A stretch of 64,000 nt of DNA. Origin: Incurvaria masculella (lineage: Eukaryota; Arthropoda; Insecta; Lepidoptera; Incurvariidae). Where the stretch lies: the NCBI GenBank assembly GCA_946894095.1, contig OX335656.1, positions 1,751,001-1,815,000 on the forward strand, in the 5' to 3' direction. The notes beneath the pieces are model-generated. The model saw only the letters and a program-made list of their open reading frames with translations, did not search any database and had not been told where the DNA came from. Positions 43,053-52,904 of this stretch are shown piece after piece. The position numbers and the translations under genes are program-made. Numbering within the stretch: position 1 is the stretch's first letter; each line of letters opens with the position of its first letter.

Positions 43053-46000
43053 ATGACGACGACTCCAGAAGAGAACAAATTAAAATCACTTTTCACACGA
43101 CGTGATCGATATTTTCGCCGTTTACAAGTGCTTTATGATGTTTCAACTAAAATTGACCAGAATCCCAACCTGTCAAGCGATTTTCAGGTTCGTTTAAAGG
43201 AAATTGGTCGAGTAAAAGAAAACTTTGAACAAATTATGGATGAAATAACAGAGCTGCAAATCGAACTCAAGCCAAGTGCCATTCCTTCTCAAAAGGAGGT
43301 GGAGTCATTCGATGATCTATATTATCGCGTTCTAGCCAAAGCGATGGAAATTGAATGTAAATCCAAGGAATCCTCTAGCACAGAGGTGCTTGTAAATTCG
43401 AATCCACGCAGTGCTATGCCAAAATTACCGAAATTGGATTTAATTAAGTTTGACTCAAAAACTGAAAATTGGGTGACATTTGCAGACACATTCCGGGGCT
43501 TGATACATGAAAATGCCTCCGTAGGAAATGTAGAAAAGTTTTACTACTTGTTGTCCGTCGTCAGCGGGCCTGCATTACAGATATTAAAAAGTTTACCTAT
43601 ATCTTCGGATAATTATCCTATAGTTTGGGACATGCTCGTCAAGCGGTTCGAGAATAAACGCGCTCTAGCGAGTCGATACTTGGACAAAATATTTTTGTTT
43701 AAGCCGCTTACCGATGAATCTGTCACAGGTCTTAGTGCATTTCTTCAAACATTTCAAGAGAATGTTAAGGCTCTTGAGATGCTGAAAATCACCAACCTAC
43801 AAAGTTTTATAATGTTTTATTTGGGGCTGCGTAATCTAGACCCTACTTCTCGAAGACATTTTGAACAGAACTTCAAATCAAATCAAGATCAAATGCCAAC
43901 ATTTGAAGAATTGATCTCATATGTCGAGTCGCAATTACGCATTTTAGAGATGTCAGGTTGTCAAGTGAGCACGCCAAAATTTAACTCAAATTCAAAGGTG
44001 CTAGCCCAAAGTTCAGTTACTCAGAAGCCTGTAAATAAAACAAACCCCTTTCAGAAGCAAAAATCATGTTTAACTTCTGCTGTTGGCAGCAAATCTGATC
44101 AAGGTACAAAACAGTGTATTTTCTGCGGCAAGCCTTCGCATTCTATTTACCGTTGCTATGAATATAACCACTTGTCACCGCAAGAACGTCTTACGAAAAT
44201 TAAGGCACTAAAATTGTGCGAGAACTGCCTCAGAGATCATTCAGTCAATGAATGCCCTTCAAAAATTCGGTGTACAGTCTGCAAAAAGATTCATCATCAC
44301 ACTTTGCACACTGATTCGTCCATTCAACAAAATAAAAGTAACTTTAATCCATCCACAAGTCAAACGGCCTGCTACAGTGCTTTGACATGTGCAGCCAAAT
44401 ATACTGTTCTTTTGGGCACCGCTATCGTGAACGTCGCAGATTGTTGGGGTAACTACCAACCCGTACGAGCTATTATAGATAGTGGTGCAATGAGTGGGTT
44501 CATTACGAACGAGTGCGCCCAGCGATTAGGGCTTCCTCGTCGTAAGTGTACCTATGAACTCACCGGCATCGGTGGAGCATCCGTTCGAAACCATGGAATG
44601 ATTTCTTGTTCAATCAAACCACGTCAATCGATGGCTCCTATTCTGCAAACCGATGCGGTGATCGTGTCAAAGATTACGAATGACATGCCTACTGTGACTC
44701 TGCCAAATAACGTAATCGATGAATACAAACATCTTTGTCTGGCAGACCCTACTTTCTATATACCGGGTGCTGTAGACATGTTGTTGGGTGCTGACCTGCT
44801 ATCTCTTATTTTCGACGGCAGTCAACAAAATATCACTGAGCGTGGTCCGGGCCTTCCGTTCGCTATGCATTCCATTTTTGGATATGTGATTTCGGGAAAA
44901 TCATCCATTGCAAATGAGAAAGGCAGTGAAACTGATACTGTAAATCCCACCTGCTTATTTTCGGCGTCAAGTATATCGGATATTGATCAAACAATGCGTT
45001 CATTTTGGGAACTTGAAAACATTCCTAATGAGTCGAACAAGAATCCAGATGACGTACTTGTCGAACAGATGTTTTTACAAAATCACAGTCGAGACCAAGA
45101 CGGGAGGTATGTTGTAGCCTATCCTTTCAAGTCAGGTCACGAGCTCGGTGAATCCCGCCAGCAAGCGCTTCTTCGATTCAAGCGTCTTAAGCGAAAACTA
45201 TGTATGTCACCAGAATTAAAAATGCAATATAATACATTTATGACAGAATATGTGGAAATGGGCCATATGTCATTGCTCGGAGAAATGGACAGTATCAATT
45301 CGGAATACCTCATACCTCATCACTGTATCGAAAAACCTAGTAGTACGAGTACTAAATTACGGGTGGTCTTCGATGCATCATGCAAAACTAATAATGGCTT
45401 ATCTCTGAATTCAGTATTGCATACTGGTCCAAAATTACAAGCTGACCTAATTGAAATATTAATGAACTTTCGATTTCATGAAATCTGTCTCTCTGGTGAT
45501 ATCTGTAAAATGTATCGTCAAATTTTAATCCAAGCGTCACAACGCAAATATCAACATATTTTGTGGCGAACATCTCCAGATCAACTTATTCAAGTTTACC
45601 AGTTGAACACTGTCACATATGGTGTGGTCAGTAGCCCGTACTTAGCCATACGGGTTTTGAAACAGTTAGCCGACGATGAAGGTGACCGCTTTCCCTTAGC
45701 AAAAAAGGTTCTTAAAAATGGATTCTATATGGATGATTTGCTGTGGTCGGTAGACACATACGAGGAAGCTGCCCTTTTGCAGGACGAATTGATCGCACTT
45801 CTCCAGTGCGGTGGTTTTGATCTGCGGAAGTGGTCCAGCAATTGTGCTGACATATTGTCACGTGTCCCAATGGATCATCTCGAAACACCACTTGCATTCG
45901 CCGATGACGAAAGTCCATCAGTCAAAGTGTTGGGGCTACAGTGGCTCCCGAATTCAGATACCTTTTCGGTCGTTACGTCTCCATCCATTACTACGACAAC

Positions 46001-47426
46001 AAAACGGAGCATTCTGTCCCAAATTGCAAAATTGTTTGACCCTCTCGGAATCGTCGCACCATGCATATTTTTTGCAAAATGCTTGATGCAAAAACTATGG
46101 TGTTTAAAACTCGATTGGGATGAACCATTGCCTCAGACAATTAAAACCGAGTGGCAGACATTTTCTACAGAACTACCCTTATTGTCGAACATTAGGCATG
46201 ACCGCCATGCTACAGTTAAGCAAAAGACCTACTGTCAGATTCTAGGATTTTGCGATGCATCATTGTTGGGCTACGCAGCAGTCGTGTATTTATTCAGTCA
46301 GAATGCTGTTGGAGACACTAAAGTCAGTCTTTTAATAGCAAAGTCTAAAGTTGCACCATTACGCACAATTTCGATTCCACGATTGGAACTTATGGCCGCT
46401 CACCTGTTGGCTAAATTACTCAATTATACCTACTTACTTTTGAAAACTCAAATGAATATAGATGACATCTTAGCATTTACTGACTCATCTGTTGTACTTG
46501 CATGGCTCCATACACCAGCTTATAATCTCAAGACCTTCGTAGCTAACCGGGTAACTAAGATCCTGGAGAACGTTGAGTGCAATCGATGGTGGCATGTCAG
46601 CGGTGCTTACAACCCTGCAGACTTGTGCTCACGTGGCGCCACACCTGCTGCGCTATTGCGCACCGAGCACTGGTTAAATGGCCCTAGTTGGTTATGTGAC
46701 CCGCGTACCGTTTGGCCAGTCAAATCGTTCGATCAATTCAAGGTGGACGCTATTCCAGATCTCAAAGAACATTGTTTGAATGTTGCTTTATTTCAAGTTA
46801 ATCAAGGTGCGAATAGTCTGCTAAATACTACTAATTCATTTTTACAGACTATCGAAAAGTTTTCAAATTTCTCCAGACTCCAGCGCACAGTTGCATGGTG
46901 TCTTCGTTTTATGAGAAACTGTAAAACTGATAGCACGTCGCGTAGATCAGGTTCACTAAGCACGGTTGAACTAAAGGAAAGTCATGACATGATGATTAAG
47001 TTCATTCAGGAAATCAACTTCTCAGCTGATCTTCATTCTTTGTCGAAAAATCAATCATGTAGCCATATATTGCGAAAATTAAATCCATTCGTTGATCCAT
47101 CCGGTTTCCTCAGGGTGGGGGGTCGGCTATCGCAGGCCGACCTACCCTTCAAACAGAAGCACCCTCTATTGTTACCGAAGGATTCACATTTCACAAGAAT
47201 ATTGGTTGATTATTATCACCAATACTATTTGCACATCGGACCACGCGCTCTTCAAAGTATTTTAAATCAAAAGTATTGGATCCTCGGAGCTCGCAATGTG
47301 ATAAGACCGCGAAATGTATGTCATGCTTTAGATCGAAGCCTAGAACAGTTCAACCTGTTATGGGATCACTGCCCAAGTGTCGCATTCAAGAAGTTCACGT
47401 GTTTCATACAGTTGGTGTCGACATAG
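43053..47426 (+). CDS. BEL/Pao Gag-Pol polyprotein (gag, protease, RT, RNase H, start of integrase)
   Basis: The ATG at 43053 (MTTTPEENKLKS) is preferred; the frame is open six codons earlier from a TTG. Order by residue: DUF1759-type gag about 120-290; cysteine/histidine knuckles CIFCGKPSHSIYRC, CENCLRDHSVNEC and CTVCKKIHHHTLH about 350-415; aspartic protease DSGA at 476; RT with first Asp in SGDICKMYRQI (816) and YMDD at 892-895; RNase H with FCDASLLGYAAV and PRLELMAAHLL about 1065-1120 and FTDSSVVLAWLH; then the His pair of the integrase zinc domain. The protein then leaves the correct frame near 47300-47330 and reads about 35 unrelated residues to a stop. Gag, protease and RT are intact by eye. 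Confidence 0.9.
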   Translation: MTTTPEENKLKSLFTRRDRYFRRLQVLYDVSTKIDQNPNLSSDFQVRLKEIGRVKENFEQIMDEITELQIELKPSAIPSQKEVESFDDLYYRVLAKAMEIECKSKESSSTEVLVNSNPRSAMPKLPKLDLIKFDSKTENWVTFADTFRGLIHENASVGNVEKFYYLLSVVSGPALQILKSLPISSDNYPIVWDMLVKRFENKRALASRYLDKIFLFKPLTDESVTGLSAFLQTFQENVKALEMLKITNLQSFIMFYLGLRNLDPTSRRHFEQNFKSNQDQMPTFEELISYVESQLRILEMSGCQVSTPKFNSNSKVLAQSSVTQKPVNKTNPFQKQKSCLTSAVGSKSDQGTKQCIFCGKPSHSIYRCYEYNHLSPQERLTKIKALKLCENCLRDHSVNECPSKIRCTVCKKIHHHTLHTDSSIQQNKSNFNPSTSQTACYSALTCAAKYTVLLGTAIVNVADCWGNYQPVRAIIDSGAMSGFITNECAQRLGLPRRKCTYELTGIGGASVRNHGMISCSIKPRQSMAPILQTDAVIVSKITNDMPTVTLPNNVIDEYKHLCLADPTFYIPGAVDMLLGADLLSLIFDGSQQNITERGPGLPFAMHSIFGYVISGKSSIANEKGSETDTVNPTCLFSASSISDIDQTMRSFWELENIPNESNKNPDDVLVEQMFLQNHSRDQDGRYVVAYPFKSGHELGESRQQALLRFKRLKRKLCMSPELKMQYNTFMTEYVEMGHMSLLGEMDSINSEYLIPHHCIEKPSSTSTKLRVVFDASCKTNNGLSLNSVLHTGPKLQADLIEILMNFRFHEICLSGDICKMYRQILIQASQRKYQHILWRTSPDQLIQVYQLNTVTYGVVSSPYLAIRVLKQLADDEGDRFPLAKKVLKNGFYMDDLLWSVDTYEEAALLQDELIALLQCGGFDLRKWSSNCADILSRVPMDHLETPLAFADDESPSVKVLGLQWLPNSDTFSVVTSPSITTTTKRSILSQIAKLFDPLGIVAPCIFFAKCLMQKLWCLKLDWDEPLPQTIKTEWQTFSTELPLLSNIRHDRHATVKQKTYCQILGFCDASLLGYAAVVYLFSQNAVGDTKVSLLIAKSKVAPLRTISIPRLELMAAHLLAKLLNYTYLLLKTQMNIDDILAFTDSSVVLAWLHTPAYNLKTFVANRVTKILENVECNRWWHVSGAYNPADLCSRGATPAALLRTEHWLNGPSWLCDPRTVWPVKSFDQFKVDAIPDLKEHCLNVALFQVNQGANSLLNTTNSFLQTIEKFSNFSRLQRTVAWCLRFMRNCKTDSTSRRSGSLSTVELKESHDMMIKFIQEINFSADLHSLSKNQSCSHILRKLNPFVDPSGFLRVGGRLSQADLPFKQKHPLLLPKDSHFTRILVDYYHQYYLHIGPRALQSILNQKYWILGARNVIRPRNVCHALDRSLEQFNLLWDHCPSVAFKKFTCFIQLVST

Positions 47427-47731
47427 GCGGACCATTTTACACCAAAGAGAGCACTCGAAGAAATGCAAGCATTTCAAAGGCGTATCTATGTCTGTTTGTT
47501 TGTTACACTACACGAGCCGTACATTTGGAAGTCCTAACATCTCTCAGCACAGAATGCTTTCTTGCCGCACTTGATCGATTTACTGCGAGACGTGGCTTGC
47601 CTCACACTATTTACTCCGACAATGGAGGTAACTTTGTTGCAGCTGGCAGACATTTAACAGAGGTTAACTCTTTTTATAAATCGAGTCATTCTGGATTAAC
47701 GGAAGGCTTTGCATGTCGAAAAATAACCTAG
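47276..47731 (+). pseudogene. BEL/Pao integrase core, shifted frame, ends at premature stop
   Basis: Continuation of Pol in another frame. It shows the Cys pair KCMSC of the zinc domain, the first catalytic Asp in VGVDIGGPF (codon 47420) and the second in YSDNGGNF (codon 47618), then stops at TAG 47729-47731, before the catalytic Glu. The ATG at its start is fortuitous. The integrase is therefore split into three pieces. Confidence 0.85.
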
Positions 47732-48319
47732 AAATACAATCCACCAACGGGTAGTCACTTTGGTGGGGTCTTTGAAAGTGGCATAAAATCTGCCAAACAT
47801 CATCTTAAACGCGTTGTGGGCACGCGTGCACTGTCCTTTGAAGAACTCAGTACGTTATTCGCGCGAGTGGAGGCAGTGCTCAACTCGCGACCTCTGTGCG
47901 GTCTGTCATCTGACCCAAACGAGTTTGACGTGCTCACTCCAGGTCATTTTTTGATTGGTCGCGAACTCGTTTTCGTACCAGACCTTACCGAAGAACCTGC
48001 AAATCGCCTAAATCGTTGGCAAAATGTCCAACAAACATCACAACATTTTTGGCAACGTTGGCGAAGGGAGTACCTTCACACGCTCCAGCAAAGGGAGAAA
48101 TGGTTCACCGGCTCTCCTAACCTGACTTTAGGAGAGCTTGTGCTGATCCACTCGGACTCTGCTCCTTCACAGCAGTGGAGCCTCGGCCGGGTAGTGGAGC
48201 TCCACCCCGGGTCTGATGGCGTTCTGCGAGTTGTGAAGCTTCGCACCAAAAACGGCGAACTTATGAGACCCGTCAATAAACTGAGTCCCCTTCCTTTAGA
48301 AAAGGACTCAAACATTTAA
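47732..48319 (+). pseudogene. BEL/Pao integrase C-terminal part (after premature stop)
   Basis: Same frame as the preceding piece. KYNPPTGSHFGGVFESGIKS contains the third catalytic residue (Glu codon 47774-47776), followed by ALSFEELSTLFARVEAVLNS, LTPGHFLIGREL and a basic C-terminal domain with RVVELHPGSDGVLRVVKLRT, typical of BEL integrase. The 167-codon frame from 47816 is only part of it. Confidence 0.85.
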
Positions 48320-48815
48320 TCTAAACCAATCTTTTCTGCAATCGTTATTATCTTGCACAGCATATTGGCATAGCTAGATTTTGTAAGATAATTTCAAACT
48401 AAGACCTTTCAACTGAATTTCAAACTGAGCTTTCAAGTTATTCAATTCATATGATTTTCAGTATTGTCTTTTAATTTATTTAATTGTGATTTTCAATGCA
48501 TTCAATTCACAATGAGCTTATTTTCGAAACAATATTAATTCATACATAAACCCTGCACAGCACATCGGCATAGCCAGGTTTTTTGATATGTTATTTAATA
48601 GAGAGATATTCAATTTCTTGTACTTATTTGTGTTTTACATTTGATTAAAATAGTTTAAATTCAACATACATAATACAGTCCATCTGCTCTTTCATTTTGT
48701 AATGCATACTACATACATTATACACTTGTATACACATTTAACAAATTACGCTTAAATTTAGACATTCTTTGTTTGGTTAAGCAAATGGGAAATCTATTGA
48801 TTTCGGTGGGGGGAA
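48320..48815 (+). other. BEL/Pao 3' untranslated region and polypurine tract
   Basis: AT-rich, no ORF. Two related pieces (cttgcacagcatattggcat at 48354 and ctgcacagcacatcggcat at about 48552) form a short internal duplication. The purine tract ggtggggggaa (48805-48815) ends at the LTR. Confidence 0.65.
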
Positions 48816-49180
48816 TGTTGGATCCTGGGCCACGAGCTCCACATCCTTTTTCCTTCATATTCAAATTCTATTTAAAATTCGCGCCTAAACTCGTCACTTT
48901 GCAAACAACCCGTCTGATAATATAATGTGGGTACAAAATACACTTATTTTTCGTTTTGCAAAATCTATCTCCAAGCAATCAAGATGCTTTTCAAACAAAC
49001 GCTTCAAAATTAGTCAATAAATCGATAAACCCAACCAAAAACCCACAACAATTTAAATTATAACAAAAGGCCAAAAAATTATATGTGTTTGTGCATGAGG
49101 AGAGCATCAGAATCCAGTAAGTACCTGTTCCCCTTGTGGCTCAAAATTTTGTCTCTAATCAAATGCATAGGGCTCAAACA
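48816..49180 (+). repeat. BEL/Pao 3' LTR
   Basis: 365 bp, 362 identical to the 5' LTR. Followed by the target duplication CCGTG and, 20 bp later, by TTAA MITE copy 6. Confidence 0.92.
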
Positions 49181-49205
49181 CCGTGTAACACACGAAAGGT
49201 GCGAG

Positions 49206-49755
49206 TTAAGGTGGCCCAACCCGCTCATTTCCCCATACAAAAGGGGAAAGAAGATCACGCCTATATTTCTTGTCAGAGATCCAAAATTTTGCTCAATATA
49301 GCTTTATTTGATTTAACTAGATGTCTGATGACCGTTGGCATTGTAAAATTGTGTTTGGTTTCTAAGTTATAAGGTCCGACAGTTCGGATTTTTCGCGCGT
49401 TTTATACAATTACTTTGGAGGTGGATTACGCAATGATAAAGTAAGAACATCTTAAAAAGATTAGTCATCAGACATAGCTTGTTTAATCAAGATTTATAAT
49501 CTATTTGGTTTTTCATAGATTTTTTACTACAGCGGTCGTGGTTTACTTTTAGCTATAAGTCGTTTTGAAATTAAAATTTTCGTAAATCTTACCAAATCAT
49601 ACACTATGCATATTGTCTTTTTTGTGGACAGGTTGCATCTTCCTCATAACGGAGCCTGTCTTATTCTTAGAAACAGAGAAGGTCCCAGAGCGCAACAGCA
49701 CGGTTTTGTACCGTGCCCGCAAATGAGTTGAGGCCGCCGGGTTGGGCCACCTTAA
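49206..49755. mobile_element. TTAA MITE family A, copy 6 (550 bp)
   Basis: TTAA at 49206-49209 and 49752-49755, orientation and length as copy 1. It is the same length to the base as copies 1 and 2. Confidence 0.8.
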
Positions 49756-49761
49756 CATGAG

Positions 49762-49914
49762 TTAACGGCAAAATAAATACACACTCTGTAAAAAATTCAG
49801 CTGCCTACCTATTACAGTTCATGAGATACAGCCCTGTGACAGACGGACGGACGAACAGCGGAGGCTTAATAATAGGGTTCTGTTGGCACCCTTTGGTTAC
49901 GGAACCCTAAAAAG
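49762..49914 (+). repeat. GGTTCCGTA-family repeat, 3' part
   Basis: Starts inside the family (ggcaaaataaatacacactc) and includes catgagatacagccctgtga, a short GACG run and the end tacggaaccctaaaaa. The left part is missing. Confidence 0.65.
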
Positions 49915-50424
49915 GTTATCCGTTTTCATTATGAAGTAGTACCTAATCAATGTTAAGTAGTTCTTATTAACTTATTGGATTTGATATCTATTCATCTTTA
50001 AATCTGTAGATAACTTTTCCTACTTGTTCTCGAAAGACCTACAAACAGTGAGACAGCTATATTTTTCATCTTTTTCTTCTCTTCCAAGGAGGATGTTTTG
50101 ATACAAGCAGGTGTAAACACGTCTATATTGGCGTCTCGGTAATCAGCATGAAAGATTTTCTGAGACTCTAACGCACAGAAAGATTTCAAAACTTACAACT
50201 TTTTTTTATTTTGCGACCGCTTGGAAACGTAAGATAAGTGTGCGGTGCTATGCGATCGCACAAGTACGACGCTGAAGTACAGGTGAAGCAGCTCAGGTCT
50301 GCTCATGGACTTTCGACTCTGCTCATTATTTTCATTAATAATAATATTATAATAATAAACTTTTATTTCTCCTATTTATTTTTACACGCTAGTTTTTTAA
50401 TCTATATGAAGATTGGTATTTTAT
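49915..50424. other. Intergenic, no gene seen
   Basis: No feature recognised; a TAATAATAT-rich patch lies at 50335-50360. Confidence 0.4.
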
Positions 50425-50852
50425 TTATACTGGAGATGCCCGCTCCTGGGCAAAGGCCTCCCCCAAAGAGGTCCAATGTTCCTTGTTGTATGTATGCCGC
50501 CACCAGAGGGGTTGATGTTTGTCCAGTTCGTCACGCCAGCGTTGTCGTCGTCGCCCGACAGAGCGACGAGCATCTAACGGCGTCCACTCGGTCGCCATCC
50601 TCGTCCAGCGCCCGTCCGACATCCGCATCACGTGACCGGCCCAACTCCACTTTGATTTTTTAGCTTGTTTTATAGCATCTTCAACTTTTTTAATATTATT
50701 TCTTATAATAATATTTCTTAACTTATCATTTGAGATTCTATTTCTCCTACTGGTCCCAATCATAGATCTTTCCATTGCTCTTTGGCATACAGCCAGTTTT
50801 TCATGTATCCATTTTGCATGTATGAATGTATCACCGGGAGACATCGGGCTCT
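50425..50852 (-). pseudogene. RTE-type retrotransposon Pol C-terminus
   Basis: About 140 antisense codons: KLAVCQRAMERSMIG, SKWSWAGHVMRMSDGRWT, RRSVGRRRQRWRDELDK and a Gly-Glu-Ala end. This is the standard C-terminal region of lepidopteran RTE-like endonuclease-RT proteins. The upstream part is missing; the element is cut where a 117-bp hairpin begins. The frame is open to its stop. Confidence 0.75.
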
Positions 50853-50969
50853 GGGCGTGTATTCTTGGCATTCAGTCATTGCGGATTCAGTAGAGTTAAC
50901 AGAATTTACTTTGACATTACTGCTAACTCTACTGAATCCGCAATGACTGAATGCCAATAATACACGCCC
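50853..50969. repeat. 117-bp hairpin at RTE junction
   Basis: Near-perfect inverted repeat of about 50 bp: gggcgtgtattcttggcatt / aatgccaataatacacgccc and tgcggattcagtagagttaa / ttaactc..gaatccgca-type arms around a loop of about 20 bp. The arms match each other almost without change, so it is recent. Confidence 0.75.
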
Positions 50970-51136
50970 TGTGCAGGACTCTAATACAGAATGCGAGAGT
51001 GAATAGTCTGTATTTTAAATAAGGACTTTAAGGACGGTAATTTTCGTGCGCATCCTTTATAATCCTTTTTGCGTAGATCTTTAATTAGTTTCTTCTAATT
51101 ACTTTTGTATTATATTTTAACTGCGTGGTTTGAAAA

Positions 51137-51389
51137 ACTAGTCAAGTGCGAGTCAGAGTCGCACACGAAGGATTCCGTACCATCATATAAGATTTAATAC
51201 AATAAACACGTTTTCTGTATTTTTCCTTTAATTTATATAATTTTTGCTATTTATTATTTTTTGTTATAGCGGCATAATAAGCACACACTCTGTGAAATTT
51301 TCAGCTGCCTTCCTATTACGGTTCATGAGATACAGCCCTGTGATAGACGGACGGACGGACGGCACGCTTTGGGTACGGAACCCTAAAAA
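51137..51389 (+). repeat. GGTTCCGTA-family repeat, copy
   Basis: aagtgcgagtcagagtcgca start, ggattccgtacc, catgagatacagccctgtga, GACG run, end tacggaaccctaaaaa. Slightly shortened before the end. Confidence 0.65.
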
Positions 51390-52416
51390 GCCATTCATTT
51401 TCAGTTCTGTTAAAATAATTATATTTGAACTTAAATTATAAGGGTAAGATCTCTAAACGTAATCATTTATCAACGATATTAAAAGCCAATTCTCCAGATA
51501 TTCTATAGATCCATACCTGTGACAACTTCGTATCTTCACGGTTTGTTTTTGCTATTCAGTGCGCGTTATACCGCGGCAGCGAATATCGGCTGAATATGTT
51601 AACTCGAGGATGTTTCACCCCCCCGTGCCCCGTCAGCGCTAAAGCGCTTGAAACCACTGAAGTGGTGGCTTGCTTTGCGAAAAAAAAATTTTGTGAAGAT
51701 TGATCTTGTAGTTTGGTGATCCTACTTAAGTAGCTTTATTACATATCTAATAAAATGTTATACTCTATTATCTACACGAAAACGTTAACTACCGATGCAG
51801 TCCGGAGGCCGGCAAAATCCGAAAAGAGTTAGGGCAATCGAGGATAGAGCTGAGCGGCATTTTTGTTATGAGTGGCTATGGCAAAGATTATGTTTTAAAA
51901 AATAGACCATTTTTAACTTTTTAGTGACAGAAACGAATTCTTCCAAAATATATGTATAACAGGCCCTATGGCCAGAAAATTAGGAGCCTTGTGTCGCATA
52001 AAAAAGTAAACCGCCATTTTTTTATTAAGGGAGTGCTAGCACTGGATTATATTCAGTTCCGTAAGGGCGTATGTGAAAGCAAATTTTATTATTTTTAAAC
52101 ATAACTACAGCAGATTTTTAAATTTCAAAAATGTGAAAGATTAATTGATTGTATAGCTGTATTTTAATCACATAATTTTATTTATCTGAGTCTCTCATTA
52201 TTTGTCCAACTTTTTTTTTATATTGATGATATTTGCCCCGTTTGAGCAATCAAAGCATCGGGGTCTTACAGTTTTATCTCAAATTATGGCTAGACCGTCA
52301 ATCTATAAATGTACTTTTTTATTATTGAAATTCGTTGTACTTATTTTTAAATAAAAATAAATGTTGTTTCACTTACGCCCTTATGGGAATGAATGCAATC
52401 AGGTGCTAACACCCCC
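51390..52416. other. Intergenic, no gene seen
   Basis: 51610-51680 has two small palindromes (agcgctaaagcgct, accactgaagtggt). No coding signal. Confidence 0.4.
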
Positions 52417-52883
52417 TTAAGGTGGCCCAACACGGCGGGATTAACTCGTTCGCGGGCACGGTACAAAACAGTGCTATTGCTCTCTGGGACATTCTCTGTT
52501 TCAAAGAAAAACACAGGCTCCGTTATGAGTAGGATGCAACATGTCCACAAAGCAGAAAATGCGCATAGTGTTTGATTTGGTAAGATTTACGAAAATTTTA
52601 ATTACGACCGCTGTAGTCAAAAATTAAACAAATTCCAAATTGATTATTAATCTTATGTCTGATGACTAATCTTTTTAAGATGTTTTTATTTTAACGTTGT
52701 GTAATCCACCTCCAAAATTATTGTATAAAACACGCAAAAAAATCGAACTTTCGGACCTTATAGCTTAGTAACCAAACACTATTTTACAATGCCAATGGTC
52801 ATTTTTGTATCTCTGACATGAAATATGTGCATGGTCTTCTTTTTACGTTTGCATGGGGAGTTGAGCGGGAAGGCCCACCTTAA
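52417..52883. mobile_element. TTAA MITE family A, copy 7 (467 bp)
   Basis: TTAA at 52417-52420 and 52880-52883; ends GGTGGCCCAACACGG / GCGGGAAGGCCCACC. Internally deleted relative to copy 1. Confidence 0.75.
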
Positions 52884-52904
52884 TATATACACACGATTCC
52901 AGAC

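Larger units (their letters stand above)
42292..49185 (+). mobile_element. BEL/Pao LTR retrotransposon, nearly complete, recent
   Basis: 5' LTR 42297-42661, 3' LTR 48816-49180, both 365 bp with three differences. Target duplication CCGTG (42292-42296, 49181-49185). A primer site candidate starts TGGTACCTTCG at 42665; a purine tract ggtggggggaa precedes the 3' LTR. The single Gag-Pol frame carries gag, zinc knuckles, protease, RT and RNase H, then integrase, which is broken by a frameshift near 47300-47330 and a TAG at 47729-47731. No envelope-like ORF lies between Pol and the 3' LTR. Near-identical LTRs indicate a young insertion, now unable to make a whole integrase. Confidence 0.92.

Noticed and set aside
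48320..48815. Envelope gene in the BEL element
   Set aside because: The stretch between Pol and the 3' LTR is under 500 bp and has no open frame.
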